This document shows, one piece after another, positions 1 to 10,756 of a stretch of 64,000 bases of DNA. The DNA lies in contig CANXME010002093.1 of assembly GCA_948144175.1 (NCBI GenBank), positions 62,001 through 126,000 of the forward strand, in the 5' to 3' direction. A program made the translations under genes and the position numbers. Position 1 is the first letter of the stretch, and each line of letters starts with the position of its first letter. This DNA comes from Closterium sp. NIES-65. Its lineage: Eukaryota; Streptophyta; Zygnematophyceae; Desmidiales; Closteriaceae. The notes under the pieces are model-generated. The model made no database searches. It worked only from the letters and a program-made list of their open reading frames with translations, and was not told the DNA's origin.

Positions 1-118
1 CTCGGGCCAAGAGTTTCCTTCTATGGCCCGGGTCGGGCCGGGCCAGCCGGGCCCGCTTTTTTGCGCAGCCCGGGGTGGGCCCGACCCGGGCCGGGCCCGG
101 CCCGCCTGGTGCTCAATG
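1..118. repeat. Truncated end of a GGCCCGACCC-rich hAT-like repeat (H3-like)
   Basis: The first 118 bases are rich in GGGTCGGGCC/GGCCCGACCC and stop at TGGTGCTCAATGAT. Read in reverse this resembles the TAGGGTTGAGCAC left ends at 8261 and 19608. Only one end is inside the window, so no target duplication can be tested. Confidence 0.5.
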
Positions 119-654
119 ATAGCCTATCGCATGTATCCATCAGAATCGTGTTTCTATTAGAATAGTTCTCCAACGCCTGGTGTTTAGAAGCTTGTGTGAC
201 CAATTTCAAGTTTGACATTGCACCTCTCTGCTCTACTGATGTCTGGTGCAGGGGTTGAAAGAGGGAGGGAAAGCCATACGAAGCGTTGATGAGCTGATAC
301 ATTCATCTCTTCTTTTTCCTGCTCCATTGCAGCCTCTCTCCTACCTGCTAGCGCAATCAGTGCAACTCTTGCTGGCTGGAACTCCAGCAAGCATAGGGGG
401 GGGGGATTTGGTGTATGGGTGACTTGCTGCCATGGATGGTTGCAGCAATACCAGGGCGTTGTGGCTCATTTACGACCACGAGTACTAGTATTCGTAGTTA
501 AATAACTTGGTGGAGTGCCTAAAGGAGCTCAGGAATGCTCATGCCCAACGATATATACCTCCTATTTGATCTCGTTACTTATGTGCCTAAAGGTTCACAC
601 CTCTTATCTTATGTCGTTATCAACGCATAAGTCAGTGGCCACGGCATGCCCATG
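119..654. other. No gene recognised
   Basis: Ordinary-looking intergenic or intronic DNA. I see no coding stretch with family resemblance and no repeat other than the MITE that follows. Confidence 0.5.
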
Positions 655-662
655 CTCCCATG

Positions 663-945
663 TAGGGTTGAGCAAAAGAACGAACACCTTTTCGGTTCGC
701 CTCTAGTTTTTGGCTTAAACTGTTCACCGAACAGTGTTCGATGTTCGCCCGAACACGTTCGTGTTCGGGCCGCTGCTGAAATTTGCCCGCGACGAACACG
801 AACAGTGTTCGAGGTACGCCCGAACACGCCTTCACAGGCGAACGGCGAACACCATTTTTTGCTCAAAGTGTTCGGTTCGGCAAATGAAGGTGTTCGTGTA
901 GGGGCAACCACGAACGTGTTCGTGTTCGCCCCTTGCTCATCCCTA
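663..945. mobile_element. H1-type hAT MITE (subfamily b), 283 bp
   Basis: Starts TAGGGTTGAGCAA and ends TTGCTCATCCCTA, flanked by a perfect 8-bp target duplication CTCCCATG (655-662 and 946-953). The interior is an array of GAACA/TGTTC palindromes with no transposase. It matches, in inverted orientation, the element at 22809. The 8-bp duplication and TIR place it with hAT; short open frames inside it are by-products of the array. Confidence 0.92.
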
Positions 946-1411
946 CTCCCATGCGCACAATGGATATCGTTGTGGCACTTTTAATCTGCTAGTCACGATA
1001 GTTACTTCACCATCGCATGCATCCATTCCGCACTTGTGGAACAGGCTGATGAGTGAGGGAGGAAGAGAAGGGTGCAACACGCAGGTGATGAGAGCCAATT
1101 TATCCCTCCTCTGTTCCCTGCCCCAGCTTCTATCCTTCTCTTGCCTTGCCCTCCTGCACCCCTCTCCCCCACCATTTGCCGCCAGTGCGAGTCCTGCAGG
1201 ACTTGCAGCAAGCGTGGGCGCGGAATTTCTCTGGGTGGGTGGCTGGGGGGGACTGCAGCTTGGCCTATTATGTGTTCTGCGATGACCAAGGCATGGTGAC
1301 CTACATGTGAGAGCACCAACTCTAGCTGGTCTTGCATCCCCCATGTGTGCACCAACTCTTGCTGGACTTGACTTGAGTGCCTGCATCTTCTCTCCCTCCA
1401 CCATTCTGCAT
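946..1411. other. No gene recognised
   Basis: Mixed-composition DNA with short pyrimidine tracts between two TE remnants. Nothing coding or structured is supported. Confidence 0.45.
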
Positions 1412-1600
1412 TAGAGTTGAGCATGTGGCCCGACCCGACCCAATTTGGCCGGGCCACACGGGCCCTCGGGTCACGTCGGGTCGGGCCGACCTTGGGCCAG
1501 AATCTTGAAACAGTTGGCCCGACCCGGGCCAACTGACTCGGGTCAAAGGGGACCCGGGGTCGGGTCGGGCCGGGTTGGGCCAGGCAGACCCGCCCCCTTA
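1412..1600. repeat. H3-like CGGGTC-rich hAT fragment
   Basis: Begins TAGAGTTGAGCATGTGG, close to the H3/H1 TIR pattern, then runs into GGCCCGACCCGACC-type repeats. No matching right end or target duplication is visible, so it is called a truncated copy. It lies just upstream of the Copia element at 1640. Confidence 0.55.
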
Positions 1601-1639
1601 GGGGAGGCTGGGGGTATTCATCACAATGTGCGACGAAAC

Positions 1640-1927
1640 TGTTGGTGTTAGGCCCCAATCTCACATTTTGTACTTGTACTTTTATATCCTAGTTTAGTGT
1701 AGTTTGCACTTTGTGTTTGGTTGGGTGTACACCCACATCCCAACCAAACCCAAATGTAATCTCCAAGCAATCTCCAACCCACCAATTGGAGATTGCCTTG
1801 GGATTACCCTTGATTCCCTAGGATTGCCTCCTGATTCCCTCCTCATCCCTACCTTGCTCATTCCGGATGTACTTAAAGAGCTTTGAGCTCACTACTATAG
1901 TATCGATTCTAAGCTCAAGTTCTGACA
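1640..1927 (+). repeat. 5' LTR of Copia copy 1
   Basis: 288 bp, TGTTGG...CTGACA, with a TATA-like TTTATATCC near 1680 as likely promoter. It contains a short inverted pair (GTTGGGTGTACACCCAC; CAATTGGAGATTG near CAATCTCCAACC). Identical to the 3' LTR at 7282-7569 except for one base. Confidence 0.96.
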
Positions 1928-1939
1928 TGGTATCAGAGC
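1928..1939 (+). promoter_or_regulatory. Primer-binding site (tRNA-iMet), Copia copy 1
   Basis: TGGTATCAGAGC follows the LTR with no gap and is the usual plant Copia sequence complementary to the 3' end of initiator-methionine tRNA. It is a priming site, not a tRNA gene. Confidence 0.95.
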
Positions 1940-2175
1940 AGCTCAACCGCATACGCGGATCGTGATCCTCTCATCTCTGCGGATACTTGTCCCGCAAACC
2001 TCGGGGAAGCCATCGCCAATCTCGTCGCCGTTGATTCGCGACATTCATCGGCGGAATTTCTCCCGCCACATCTTCCCGTCACCATCGACGGAAACTTCTC
2101 TGGTAAGCGCATCGTCAGCGCTCCAACCTAACACTCGTTTTCATCAATTCGTCACTCTCGTCACTTCTTCTCCTC

Positions 2176-2302
2176 GTCGGGCCGCCGCCCGTCGCCCTGC
2201 AGCTTCTCTTCGGGCTGCCGCCCGTCGCCCTGCAGCTTCTCGTCGGGCCGCCGCCCGTCGCCCCGCAGCGTCATCTTTGGGCTGCCGCCCGTCGCCCCGC
2301 AT
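2176..2302 (+). repeat. 33-bp tandem repeat in the Copia leader
   Basis: About four units related to CGTCGGGCCGCCGCCCGTCG plus a CCTGCAGCTTCT tail. The other copy has about five units (51508-51675), so the array has changed length within the family. A second short repeat (GCCGAGCAGCAGCGTAGCCG) follows at about 2350-2430. Long frames crossing the array are not credible genes. Confidence 0.85.
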
Positions 2303-2658
2303 CTGCACTCCTACCCCCATCCCCCCTCTTTCCCGCAGCTGAATAGGTGCAGCAACGCAGCCGAGCAGCAGCGTAGCCGCGAAGCCGAGCAGCCGTGTAG
2401 CCGCGAAGCCGAGCAGCAGCGTAGCCGCGAAGCTGAGGGTGGTGTGTGGGGGGGTGTGTGGGAATAGGATTAGTAGGTAGTTGACACTAAATTGGCGTCT
2501 CAGTCAAATTCTCCTTCAGAAACCCGAAACCTCAATATTCTCTTTCGTAAATCCTACACCTCCGGTTCTTCAAAATCTCCTTTGGAAACCCCAAACCTCA
2601 AGTTCCTATCGGTGACTTAAGAACAGCGCTCCGCGCGAGAAGTTAAGGGGTCTCCACC

Positions 2659-4404
2659 ATGGCTTTCTCGTCTTCCAACATGGCGAACCCCATCACCCCG
2701 CTCCGCCTTGAAGCCGATGGCTCTAGCTCCAACTTCAAGGCGTGGAGCTACGGAGTTGACAAGCACCTCCTGAGCCGTGACGTGCAGGGCCTTGACCTCA
2801 AGGACGTCCTCCTCAACCGTGGCAAGGGGAAACAGCCCACTCCTCCCCGTGAACCGACCGAATCTTCAAATGATGCTGACATGATGGCGTACGAAGAAGC
2901 TGTTGAGAAGTACCGGAAGTGGGAGAAGGCCGATGCTGCCATCATCAGCGTCTTCATTGCCTCCACCCCTCCCGAACTTATCAACACGTTCCACAACTAC
3001 CCTACCTCCAACGCCATCTGGAAGTATCTCCAGGATCGGTTCATGAACAAGACGGCGGTCGGAGTGGCGATTCTCATCCCCAGCATGTTTCAAGTCCGTC
3101 TTGAGGACTGCTCAGGAATGGCTGACTACATCGCCAAGGTGCAGACCATTCATGGTGAACTCAAGGAGCTGGGTATAGTCTTCCCCGAACAAGCCCCTGC
3201 AGCCGCCCTTCTTGTTGGTCTCTCCTCGGCATATGAAGTCACGAGGAAGATGCTCCTCACGCTCTCAGCGGAAGACCTCACCTTTGCTAAGGTCTCCACC
3301 GCACTCCTCTCTGCCGAGAAAGACTCCACGGCTCAGGCCAAGGCATACGCCATCTGTGCTCCCATGCCCCCAGCAAGTGTTGTAGCGGCCTTTGCCTCGG
3401 CGCCTTTCCAGCGCAACCGCTTTCCTCCGTGCACCTACGTCGTCAAGTATGGCAACCGCAAGGGACAAGTGTGTGGTGGCACTAACCACCCCCTTGCCAC
3501 GTGCTTCAAGAAGAAAGACGACGAGTGGTATGCCATCCACGGGGTTGACAAGAAGCCGCCAAACTGGATGCGCGCTCGTAAGGCCAATCTCGTTGAGGTC
3601 CAGGACCCCTCTTCGGCTAGTGCTAGTGATAGTGCTCCTGTTGATGTGCGTATCAACCTGTTGTTTCCTGGCACTGCCATGATTAATGAAGCCACTTCCC
3701 AGTACATCGACTCATCACAGGCACCACAGTACATAGAGTTCACACTCGACAGCGGGGCCACTCACACTGTGCTCAAGGAGAGACTCTCCTTCAAACCTTA
3801 TCCAGCACCTATCCCTCTCTTGGGAGCTGACTCCAGCTTCACCACCCTAGCCAAGGGCACCTCCACAGTCCCATGCCCAGCCTTCCCTTCCGGCACCGTC
3901 ACTGGCATGTGCGTGCCTTCACTACGCCACAATCTAGTGGCTCAAATAGAAATTCAGAAAGCAGGGCTACGCACCATCTTCTCGGAGAATGAGGACCACT
4001 GCGACATCATTGACCCACTCACCAACAAGGCCTTGGCCCGCTTCACCCTCAATAGCAGCGGCCTCTACACGCTACGCGTTCCTCTCCCACAGGTTTCAAC
4101 CACCCAAGCACAGGCTCCCATCACACCATGCACATGTCGCAGCCTCTCCAACCCGACCATCCTCTATCATCATCGGTTAGGGCACCCAAACTTCCGCACG
4201 CTTGCTGACATGGCCTCCAAGAAACTTCTTCTCGGCCTGCCAGCCACACTTCCTCCACCACCTGACTCACCCGCTCCCACGTGCCTTGATTGCACCAAGA
4301 GCAAACTGCGCCAACAGCCCCACACTGCCTCACCCACAATCGCAGCGGCACCACTGGACCTAGTGCACATGGACGTCTGGGGCCCTGCCCCTGTTCTTGC
4401 ATGA
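2659..4404 (+). pseudogene. Copia copy 1 Gag, protease and N-terminal integrase, ends at in-frame TGA
   Basis: The start ATG lies in CCACCATGG, a good Kozak context. Residues 1-250 are Copia Gag (UBN2-like). An unusual zinc-knuckle-like cluster follows: C258, C272, H277, C282, giving CX13CX4HX4C instead of CX2CX4HX4C. The aspartic protease motif DSGA starts at D364. The gag-pre-integrase zinc site (HHRLGH ... CLDC) lies at about 502-545, and the integrase core begins with HMDVWG near 572. Translation stops at TGA 4402-4404, and the same frame resumes immediately with GGYRYF and DDHSRY. Copy 2 has the same TGA. The likely ancestral codon is CGA, lost by C-to-T change (inference). Confidence 0.93.
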
Positions 4405-5730
4405 GGTGGATATCGCTACTTCCTAGTTATCGTGGATGACCACTCACGATACGTCTCTGTTCACCTCCTCCACACTAAGGCTGAGGCTCCAGAGGTCATC
4501 ATGGTGTGGGTCAAGCAGGCACAGACCACCTTTGACCGCAAGGTCAAGCGCCTTCACTCGGATGGGGGGGGTGAATTTTGCAACGACAAGCTCAAAGCCT
4601 TCTGCTCCTCCGAAGGCATCCAGCAAAACTTCACCCTCCCTGACAGCCCTCAACAGAACGGCATAGCTGAGAGCCGCAACCACACCCTAGTGCAGATCAC
4701 TCGGTGCCTCCTCAGCCACTCAAACGCTCCACACTCTCTCAGGGGATACGCTCTCTACCACGCCGCCCTCCTCTACAACCTTTACCCCCATCCGCACCTT
4801 CCCGACACCACTCCAACCACACTGTGGCTCGGGAAAACGCCCACTGCTCGCTCTCTTCGCGTTTGGGGATGCACCGCCTATGTCCTCCTCAACCCTCAGG
4901 CTCGACGCCAGAACGGTGGCAAGCTCGGTCCCAAGACTCAAACGTGCATCTACCTTGGGCACAACGCCGACTCACCTGACTACCTCTTCCTCAATCCCTC
5001 CACTCAACAGCTGGTCAGGAGCCGTGACGTTGTCTTTGATGAGACCCGCCCATTCTACTCCCCTTCAGGACGGGACCCTCTCCCTGATCCACCCTCCCTC
5101 GTGTGGGCAGACTTTGACGCGCCTCCCGACCTCCCGCCTGCTCCTGCCCCCTCACCTCCTCCCTCTCCTGCCATCCCACCATCTCCCTCTGAGGTCTCTG
5201 ACCCGGCCTCACCGGTGTCTTCGGCAGCTGCTCCACCCCCCCCCTCACCTTCCTCACTTCCCGCTGCACCGCCCCCTCCGAGCGCACCTATCACCTACCA
5301 TCGGCGGTCCCACCCTCCGGCCCCACCTCCTTCCCCAGTTCCCCCCACCACAGAGGAACCTGCTCTCCCACAGTCGCCCGAGCTGATCACGTACCGCCGG
5401 CGGCCCATTCCCCCACCCAAGCCTCCTAAGTCACCCTCTCCGACACCGCCTGCCCCACCCTCCTCACCGGTGGCTCATGGCACCCGCTCCCATCGCGCTG
5501 CTCTTCCACTCGCAATGGTTCTTCGATACACAACGATCACACCGCCTCCTCCTGTTAGGGGGGATGTGCCCTCTACCCTTCTAGAAGACAGGCATGAGGA
5601 GCTGTGTGATCTCCATGCAGTCATTCCTCAGCTCTCACACATCTTCCCCGATATCACTGGCTCACCCTCCCTCAACCTCGCGGAGAACCCGACCATCCCT
5701 ATCCCTCTCACCGTCCAAGAGGCTCTCTAA
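4405..5730 (+). pseudogene. Copia copy 1 integrase core and linker, ends at in-frame TAA
   Basis: Continues the same frame after the TGA. The second integrase Asp is in HSDGGGEF and the catalytic Glu in QQNGIAES. After the integrase comes a long Pro/Ser-rich linker (about 5110-5500). The frame ends at TAA 5728-5730 in the sequence ...EAL; copy 2 has TCA here, so this stop is private to copy 1. An internal ATG at 4432 could in principle start a separate product but has no known role. Confidence 0.92.
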
Positions 5731-7257
5731 GGCCCTCATGCTGCCGAATGGCGTGCTGCCATGGACGCGGAGATTGCAGCATTCACTCGCAACCACTCCT
5801 TCGACGACGAGACTCCACCTCCAGGAGTCAACATCGTCGGGGGCAAGTGGTTGTTCCGTGTAAAACAGCTCCCAGACGAGACACCGGTGTTCAAAGCGCG
5901 TTACGTAGCCAAGGGCTTCACCCAGCAGCGGTACCGCGACTTCGACCTAGTCTTCTCCCCCACATCCAAACCTCCCACCATTCGAACGCTCATGGATGTT
6001 GCAGCTCGAGAAGACTTTGAGATCAAATCCATGGATGCCTCCTCCGCCTTCCTACAAGGACGTCTCAAGGAGACAGTGTTCATGGACAGACCAGAAGGCT
6101 TCCCAGGAGAATTCCCTCCCAACACTGTCTGGAAGCTGAATCGCCCCGTCTACGGCCTTAAACAAGCCCCTCGCGAATGGCACAACAAGGTGAAAGAAGT
6201 CCTCCTCTCCCTGGACTTCCACCCCTCAACTGCTGACCCGACTCTCTTCATCCGTCGTCATTCTGAGCCATTCTACATCCTAGTCTACGTGGATGATTTT
6301 ATCCTCGTTGCCAAGGACTCGGCCCAAATGACCTCAGTCCAGGCAGCCCTGAGCAAGGCCCTCCAGATGAAAGACCTCGGTGACCTGAAGCACTACCTGG
6401 GAATGGAGATCACTCGTGATCGCAAGGCTCGCACCATCTCACTCTCCCAGGAGTTCTACATCGACAATGTGCTCAAGCGGTTTGAGATGGAGCTGTGCAC
6501 ACCTGTTGCCACCCCGCTGCCGTTGCAACACCTCCTTACAGCTCCTGCTGTACCCACACCAGAGGCCTGCTCTGAGCCATACCCGGAACTTGTTGGGTCC
6601 CTCATGTACGCCATGATGTGCACCCGACCGGACTTGGCCTACCCAGTCAGTGTTCTCTCTCGTTACGTGGCCCCGGGTCGCTTCACTAATCTTCATTGGA
6701 AGGCAGCAAAGCGGGTGCTGCGCTATCTTAAGGGCACAAAGTCCCACGTTCTCACACTCGGTGGGCTCTCCCCTCCTCGCCTGGAAGGTTACACAGACTC
6801 CTCCTGGGCTGATGACCAGACCGACCGACGCTCCTCTCAGGGGTACTGCTTCACCCTCGGGAGCGGAACTGTCAGTTGGCGCTCCACCAGGTCGTCTGCA
6901 GTCTCCCTCTCCTCCTGTGAGGCGGAGCTCTACGCAGGCACCATGGCTGCTCAGGAGGCCCGTTGGCTCACCTTCCTACTCCAGGAGCTTGGCTTCCCTC
7001 AGTCAGCCCCCACCCTCTGGTGTGACAACCAGAGTACCATCCACATCTCTCAAGACCCTGTGTATCACACCCGCACCAAGCATATTGAACTTCGGCACTT
7101 CTTCATTCGTCACCTTGTGCAACAAGAGCAGTTGAAGGTGGAATACGTGGCATCTGACTGCAACCTGGCTGACCTGTTCACCAAGCCCCTTGGGAAGGTT
7201 CCCCACCATCGTCTCCTTGGCGCCATGGGGCTCTGCGCTCCTCCTTCTCCGCCATGA
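5731..7257 (+). pseudogene. Copia copy 1 reverse transcriptase and RNase H
   Basis: Same frame as the preceding segments. RT begins with KWLFRVK near 5845 and carries the YVDDF catalytic motif near 6286-6300. RNase H follows, with DSSWADD near 6793, SCEAELYAG near 6916 and DNQSTIHIS near 7024; the Copia C-terminal TKPLG is near 7180. The ORF itself is undamaged through its TGA stop, so reverse transcriptase could be functional if translated. Copy 2 has TAG in place of the Gln codon of DNQST. Confidence 0.93.
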
Positions 7258-7270
7258 GTTCGATTGACGC

Positions 7271-7281
7271 CTCAGGGGGGG
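7271..7281 (+). promoter_or_regulatory. Polypurine tract, Copia copy 1
   Basis: CAGGGGGGG lies directly before the 3' LTR, the usual site for plus-strand priming. The same tract precedes the 3' LTR of copy 2. Confidence 0.8.
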
Positions 7282-7569
7282 TGTTGGTGTTAGGCCCCAA
7301 TCTCACATTTTGTACTTGTACTTTTATATCCTAGTTTAGTGTAGTTTGCACTTTGTGTTTGGTTGGGTGTACACCCACATCCCAACCAAACCCAAATGTA
7401 ATCTCCAAGCAATCTCCAACCCACCAATTGGAGATTGCCTTGGGATTACCCTTGATTCCCTAGGATTGCCTCCTGATTCCCTCCTCATCCCTACCTTGCT
7501 CATTCTGGATGTACTTAAAGAGCTTTGAGCTCACTACTATAGTATCGATTCTAAGCTCAAGTTCTGACA
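7282..7569 (+). repeat. 3' LTR of Copia copy 1
   Basis: 288 bp, ends CTGACA and is followed by target duplication GAAAC at 7570-7574. One mismatch to the 5' LTR. Confidence 0.96.
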
Positions 7570-7574
7570 GAAAC

Positions 7575-8260
7575 GTGTGCTCGCGGATTCCCCGTCACCG
7601 TGCAAGCGGCCGACGCGAACCTATGTGAAATCGTGCAGCGGTTGCCGGTAAATGCGTCCGCTACAGCGGAAACGCCACGGATGTAATGGGGTCGAAGGAA
7701 AGTAGAGGTTGCGCTTGAATCTAGGTACCCTAAAAACGTAAATGCGACCAACACGTGATGAGCAGGTGGTGAACATCATTGTACGATGGCCAGCCAGTGG
7801 CCAGCTTGTCACAAGAAGAATGATGTCCCAGCCAGGTTTGTGGTGAACCTACCTACGAGAGATTTTAGTGGAAATTTCTGTAGGGTGAAAATGGTTAGGA
7901 GAAAGAACAGTTTCCATGACATCCTCCCAAACTGGTTTTACCTTCTTCCATGTCCAACCCACTTCGATTAATGCCTACGCATACGTCTACCCCTTCGGCA
8001 CAGACGCGGGACTCTGTTGAAGGCTAACAATTCGTTCTCTTCGTGCCATGACTGCTACATCACCTCCTCTTGACCTGAAAAGCAGACCAGGCTAGCGAAA
8101 GGCAGCCAAAGTTTTTTCCCAACATCCATCAAGAGAGCGACACCTTCTGCCACATCTAGCAGAGCCACCAACCTTTGAAGTGAAACCTCAGTACATGTGG
8201 TTCTGGTTGATTTCACACCCCTGTATTGTTTGTATGGTAAATAAGTGTAGCGCTGTACAG
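7575..8260. repeat. Host-locus segment; 7976-8260 duplicated at 18538-19607
   Basis: No gene recognised. From about 7976 the sequence is closely similar to 18538-18778 plus 19561-19607. At 8210-8217 there is a single ATTTCACA, which is the empty site for the H3 element inserted at 18779 in the other copy. Confidence 0.8.
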
Positions 8261-8650
8261 TAGGGTTGAGCACGGGGGCGGGCTGGGCCCTGCCGGGTCG
8301 ACCCTGCCCCGAAACTGTCCCGGGCCGAACCTCTAAGTTGGGCTGTTGGCCCGAAGCAGGCCGGGCAGTCTTGGTCCGCCGGGCCATCGGGAGCCCGTTC
8401 TTGGCTAGGCATGAGCGAAAGGCCCCGACCCAACCCCAGTTTTTGGCAGGTCGGCTCAGGACTTCCAATGTCCTGGCCTAGCCGGGTCGAGTCTGTCCGG
8501 GCCGAGCAAAAACCCGACCCAACGTTGAATTCCGGGTCTGGTCGGGTCGGGTCGGTCGGGTCGGGCCTTAGGCCGACTTTGACCTGAGACTCGGAATTGG
8601 GTCAAAAACAGGGTAACTGGGTCGGGCTTTGACCCGACCTGGTTTCGACA
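8261..8650. repeat. H3-like CGGGTC-rich element, older than the segmental duplication
   Basis: Starts TAGGGTTGAGCACGGGGG after CTGTACAG. The same start with the same left flank occurs at 19608, so the insertion predates the duplication of the host segment. The right end is eroded and I find no second CTGTACAG. It retains the empty site (CCTTAGG, 8566-8572) of the Tourist-like MITE found at 19918. Confidence 0.7.
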
Positions 8651-8839
8651 CTTGGACGACCCCTTAAGTCGATGTCGAGGGGACATTTTTCCACTCAACA
8701 TCAGTCCCGCAACCTAACTAACCATCAGCCCATAAATCCTAGTTTTTAGGCAAGTACTAGTCAACTATGTCCAGAGGATGAATGTCGAGAGATCTATACG
8801 GGCAAAATCCTGATGTTTACAAGGTCGCAACGAATTCGT

Positions 8840-8945
8840 CGATTTCCGCAGATCGACGGGCGAAATTCCTGATTTGCGCAGATCGACGGGCAAAATTCCT
8901 GATCTGCGCAGATCGACGGGCAAAATCGTAGATCTGCGCAGTGCA
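8840..8945. repeat. ~34-bp minisatellite (GCAGATCGACGGGCAAAATT)
   Basis: About three to four imperfect units of a GCGCAGATCGACGGGC-containing motif with variable tails. Related GATCGACGATTTCC-like words occur inside the H3 element at 18779-19560, so this may be the interior of an H3 derivative. Confidence 0.7.
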
Positions 8946-8959
8946 TAGGTGAGAGCGGT

Positions 8960-9235
8960 TTCCTGACCTGAGCCGACCTCGGGTCGGCCTGACGCGATGT
9001 CGGGCCAGGAAAGAACCGGCCCTGTACCCCCGGGTCAGGTCAGGGTATACAACCTCCTGGCCCAGGGTCGGCCCAACCCGACCCGACCTGGAAACCTGCT
9101 TGGCCCGGCCAAATCGGGTCAGGTCGGGCCGGGCCGGATGCCTACTTTTGGCCCGCCCATTTCAGGGCGGACCGGGCCGGCCCGTCTCGAGGTGCGGTCC
9201 GGGTCGGGCCGTTTAGGCCCGCTTTAGACCCAAGC
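8960..9235. repeat. GGGTCGGGCC-rich repeat block
   Basis: Dense GGTCGGGCC/GGCCCGACC words as in the H3 elements. No clear TIR or target duplication. Possibly the right part of the degraded element that begins at 8261. Confidence 0.5.
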
Positions 9236-9784
9236 TCCGCTTTGATTGAGGCCCATATTAGTTTCAAAATTAACGAGAGCAAGAGCTGAAACTAGGCCAG
9301 TATGGTTTATGCCTACATGGCTAGACATTATCGAGATGGAATTGAGAGGGTTTGTGGTGGGCATTATTCTCGCTTTGATAGCCATGGCTCGTTTGTTTGA
9401 GTTGAACCGAGCTTGTTCCGCCACAATCCTAGGAAGCCTCATGATGAAGGGACCAAATTTGTGGCTTTCAGCATCTGCCACCATAACAAATATATTCAGA
9501 GAAGGCATGAAAGATAGGCATGAGCATAGGTCTAAGATAAGCCAACTTGGTTCAAGTTGCCATGAGCCAGTGGGCTGACGAGCCAGTGGGCTGACGAGCC
9601 AGTCGGCCAGCTGACTAAGCTCGTGGCTCGTCCATTGTAGACAAGCAGGGTTTAGTTACCTAACTAACGACTAACGACTAATTAACCTAAGTTACCTAAA
9701 GTAACCGTTAAGTTGGGTGGAAATGAGCTGGAAATGAGCCTACTGCTCCTTACTGCTATGAACTACTAAAAAAGTAGATCGAGG

Positions 9785-10055
9785 ACGAAATGACCTCGAA
9801 CTATGGTTTCCGTAGGACTTACATCCAACCAGCGCGACAAATGTTGCGCTGGGTTTTTCCAAACATCTGATGTTCGGAAAAGTGGGGACGGTCCCCGAAC
9901 ATGTTTGGTGTTTGGGAATTGTCCCCATAAACTTTTCGAACCCCAAACATGTTCGGGCGAACCGTATTTCCAAAAAAGAAGGTTCGAACATGTTTGAAAC
10001 GAACATGTTCGACCTGAACCTGTTTGAGGTTTGGAAAAGTGCTCATGTCTAGCTG
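9785..10055. repeat. Degenerate GAACATGTT-rich repeat, H1-related
   Basis: Contains many GAACATGTTTG/GAACATGTTCG words and ends TGCTCATGTCTA, similar to an H1 right end. I could not find a matching left end with a target duplication, so boundaries are approximate and it is called an old copy. Confidence 0.5.
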
Positions 10056-10285
10056 ACATAATCCCCCTTCTGAAGGTCAACCTGTTCAAACGCCCACTCA
10101 ATTACCAGCTGAAAAAGATCCGCACCTGTGAATTTGTGAGCGTAAACAATTATCCAACCAGCCCTAGTATCACTTTTGAGCTCACACATTCCCTCTAGAG
10201 CTATGGAGTCCTGCCTCTGACTCACCAATGTGGGAGTGAGTATTCCCCCTTGAAATAGCTGCTTTAACCATAAATTTGCCTGCAT
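10049..10285 (-). pseudogene. Fragment of unknown conserved gene, antisense in an LRR intron
   Basis: The 78-residue minus-strand frame resembles part of the frame at 35700-35960: both have a W-L-Q/K-Q-L-x-Q-G-G-I start, then an RAGWI/GAGWI core and a Y-A/P-H-x-F/Y-T-G motif. Resemblance at protein level between diverged copies suggests former coding constraint. I do not recognise the family. It lies 400 bases before the LRR exon at 10685, as the homologous stretch does in the other units. Confidence 0.4.
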
Positions 10286-10684
10286 ACTGTTGCTTCACTA
10301 CCGCTATAGGCTTCACTGTTGCTTTGGTGTGCTTGTGTAACATTCAGAACATTGCCTCTTATGGTATCTCCTGTTGTCCATTCTTCTGATGTCTGCTCTT
10401 TACAAAATTGTGTTACAAAGCCAAAATTGAAGTATTGAAAACATGTGTTTGCTCACAGTTGGAGGCAATCTATTAGAACAGGTACCTCGAGAGACATTCA
10501 AATCTGGGCGTAACATCTCCCACTTCCAACACCGCCTATTAGAATGTGTGTGTAAGTTGTAATGTTACGTGTTCAACTCTCACGGTCTGTTTAGACTCCA
10601 TTTCCACTTTCCTCTCCCCCCAACCACTTGCTGTATCCCTCTTATTCCTCGGATGGAACTCTGTGCGTGTGTGTACATCCTCAG

Positions 10685-10756
10685 GTCTCTGTGGAATAAC
10701 AAACTGAATGGGTCTATTCCATCCACCATCGGCATCATGAGCAACCTTGCAGAATT
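10685..10756 (+). CDS. LRR exon 1 (single 24-residue leucine-rich repeat)
   Basis: A 72-nt exon bounded by TCAG and GTCAGT. Read from the second base it gives SLWNNKLNGSIPSTIG and IMSNLAEL, a plant-type LRR (NxLxGxIPxxIG). One base is left at the 5' side and two at the 3' side, so exons of this type can be joined in any number without changing frame. Probably part of a receptor-like protein or kinase gene; no kinase or signal peptide is visible in the window. Whether it is still expressed is unknown. Confidence 0.75.

Larger units (their letters stand above)
1640..7569 (+). mobile_element. Copia LTR retrotransposon, copy 1 (5.93 kb)
   Basis: A structurally complete element: 288-bp LTRs beginning TGTTGGTG and ending CTGACA, a primer-binding site directly after the 5' LTR, a long leader, gag-protease-integrase-RT-RNase H in Copia order, a G-rich polypurine tract and a 3' LTR. 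It is flanked by the 5-bp target duplication GAAAC (1635-1639, 7570-7574). The two LTRs differ at one position that I could find (C in CATTCCGG near 1862, T in the 3' LTR), indicating a recent insertion. All coding segments are in one frame but two in-frame stops (TGA 4402, TAA 5728) interrupt it, so it is probably non-autonomous unless the TGA is read through. Confidence 0.97.

Noticed and set aside
663-945. GAACANNNTGTTC-type palindromes resemble vertebrate steroid-receptor response elements
   Set aside because: The motif recurs because it is the subterminal repeat of a hAT family in a plant-lineage genome, where such receptors are absent. The match is a coincidence of a simple palindrome.
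1928-1939. tRNA gene
   Set aside because: The TGGTATCAGAGC words are primer-binding sites. No cloverleaf or tRNA gene body is present at any of the four sites.
1962-2342. 126-codon frame in the Copia leader
   Set aside because: It crosses the 33-bp minisatellite, differs between copies through repeat number and lies between PBS and gag. Treated as untranslated leader.
9512-10052. An H1-like element with ends TAGGCATGAGCA and TGCTCATGTCTA
   Set aside because: The ends would pair, but the flanking octamers do not match and the interior left half lacks the array. Kept only as a degenerate repeat at 9785-10055.
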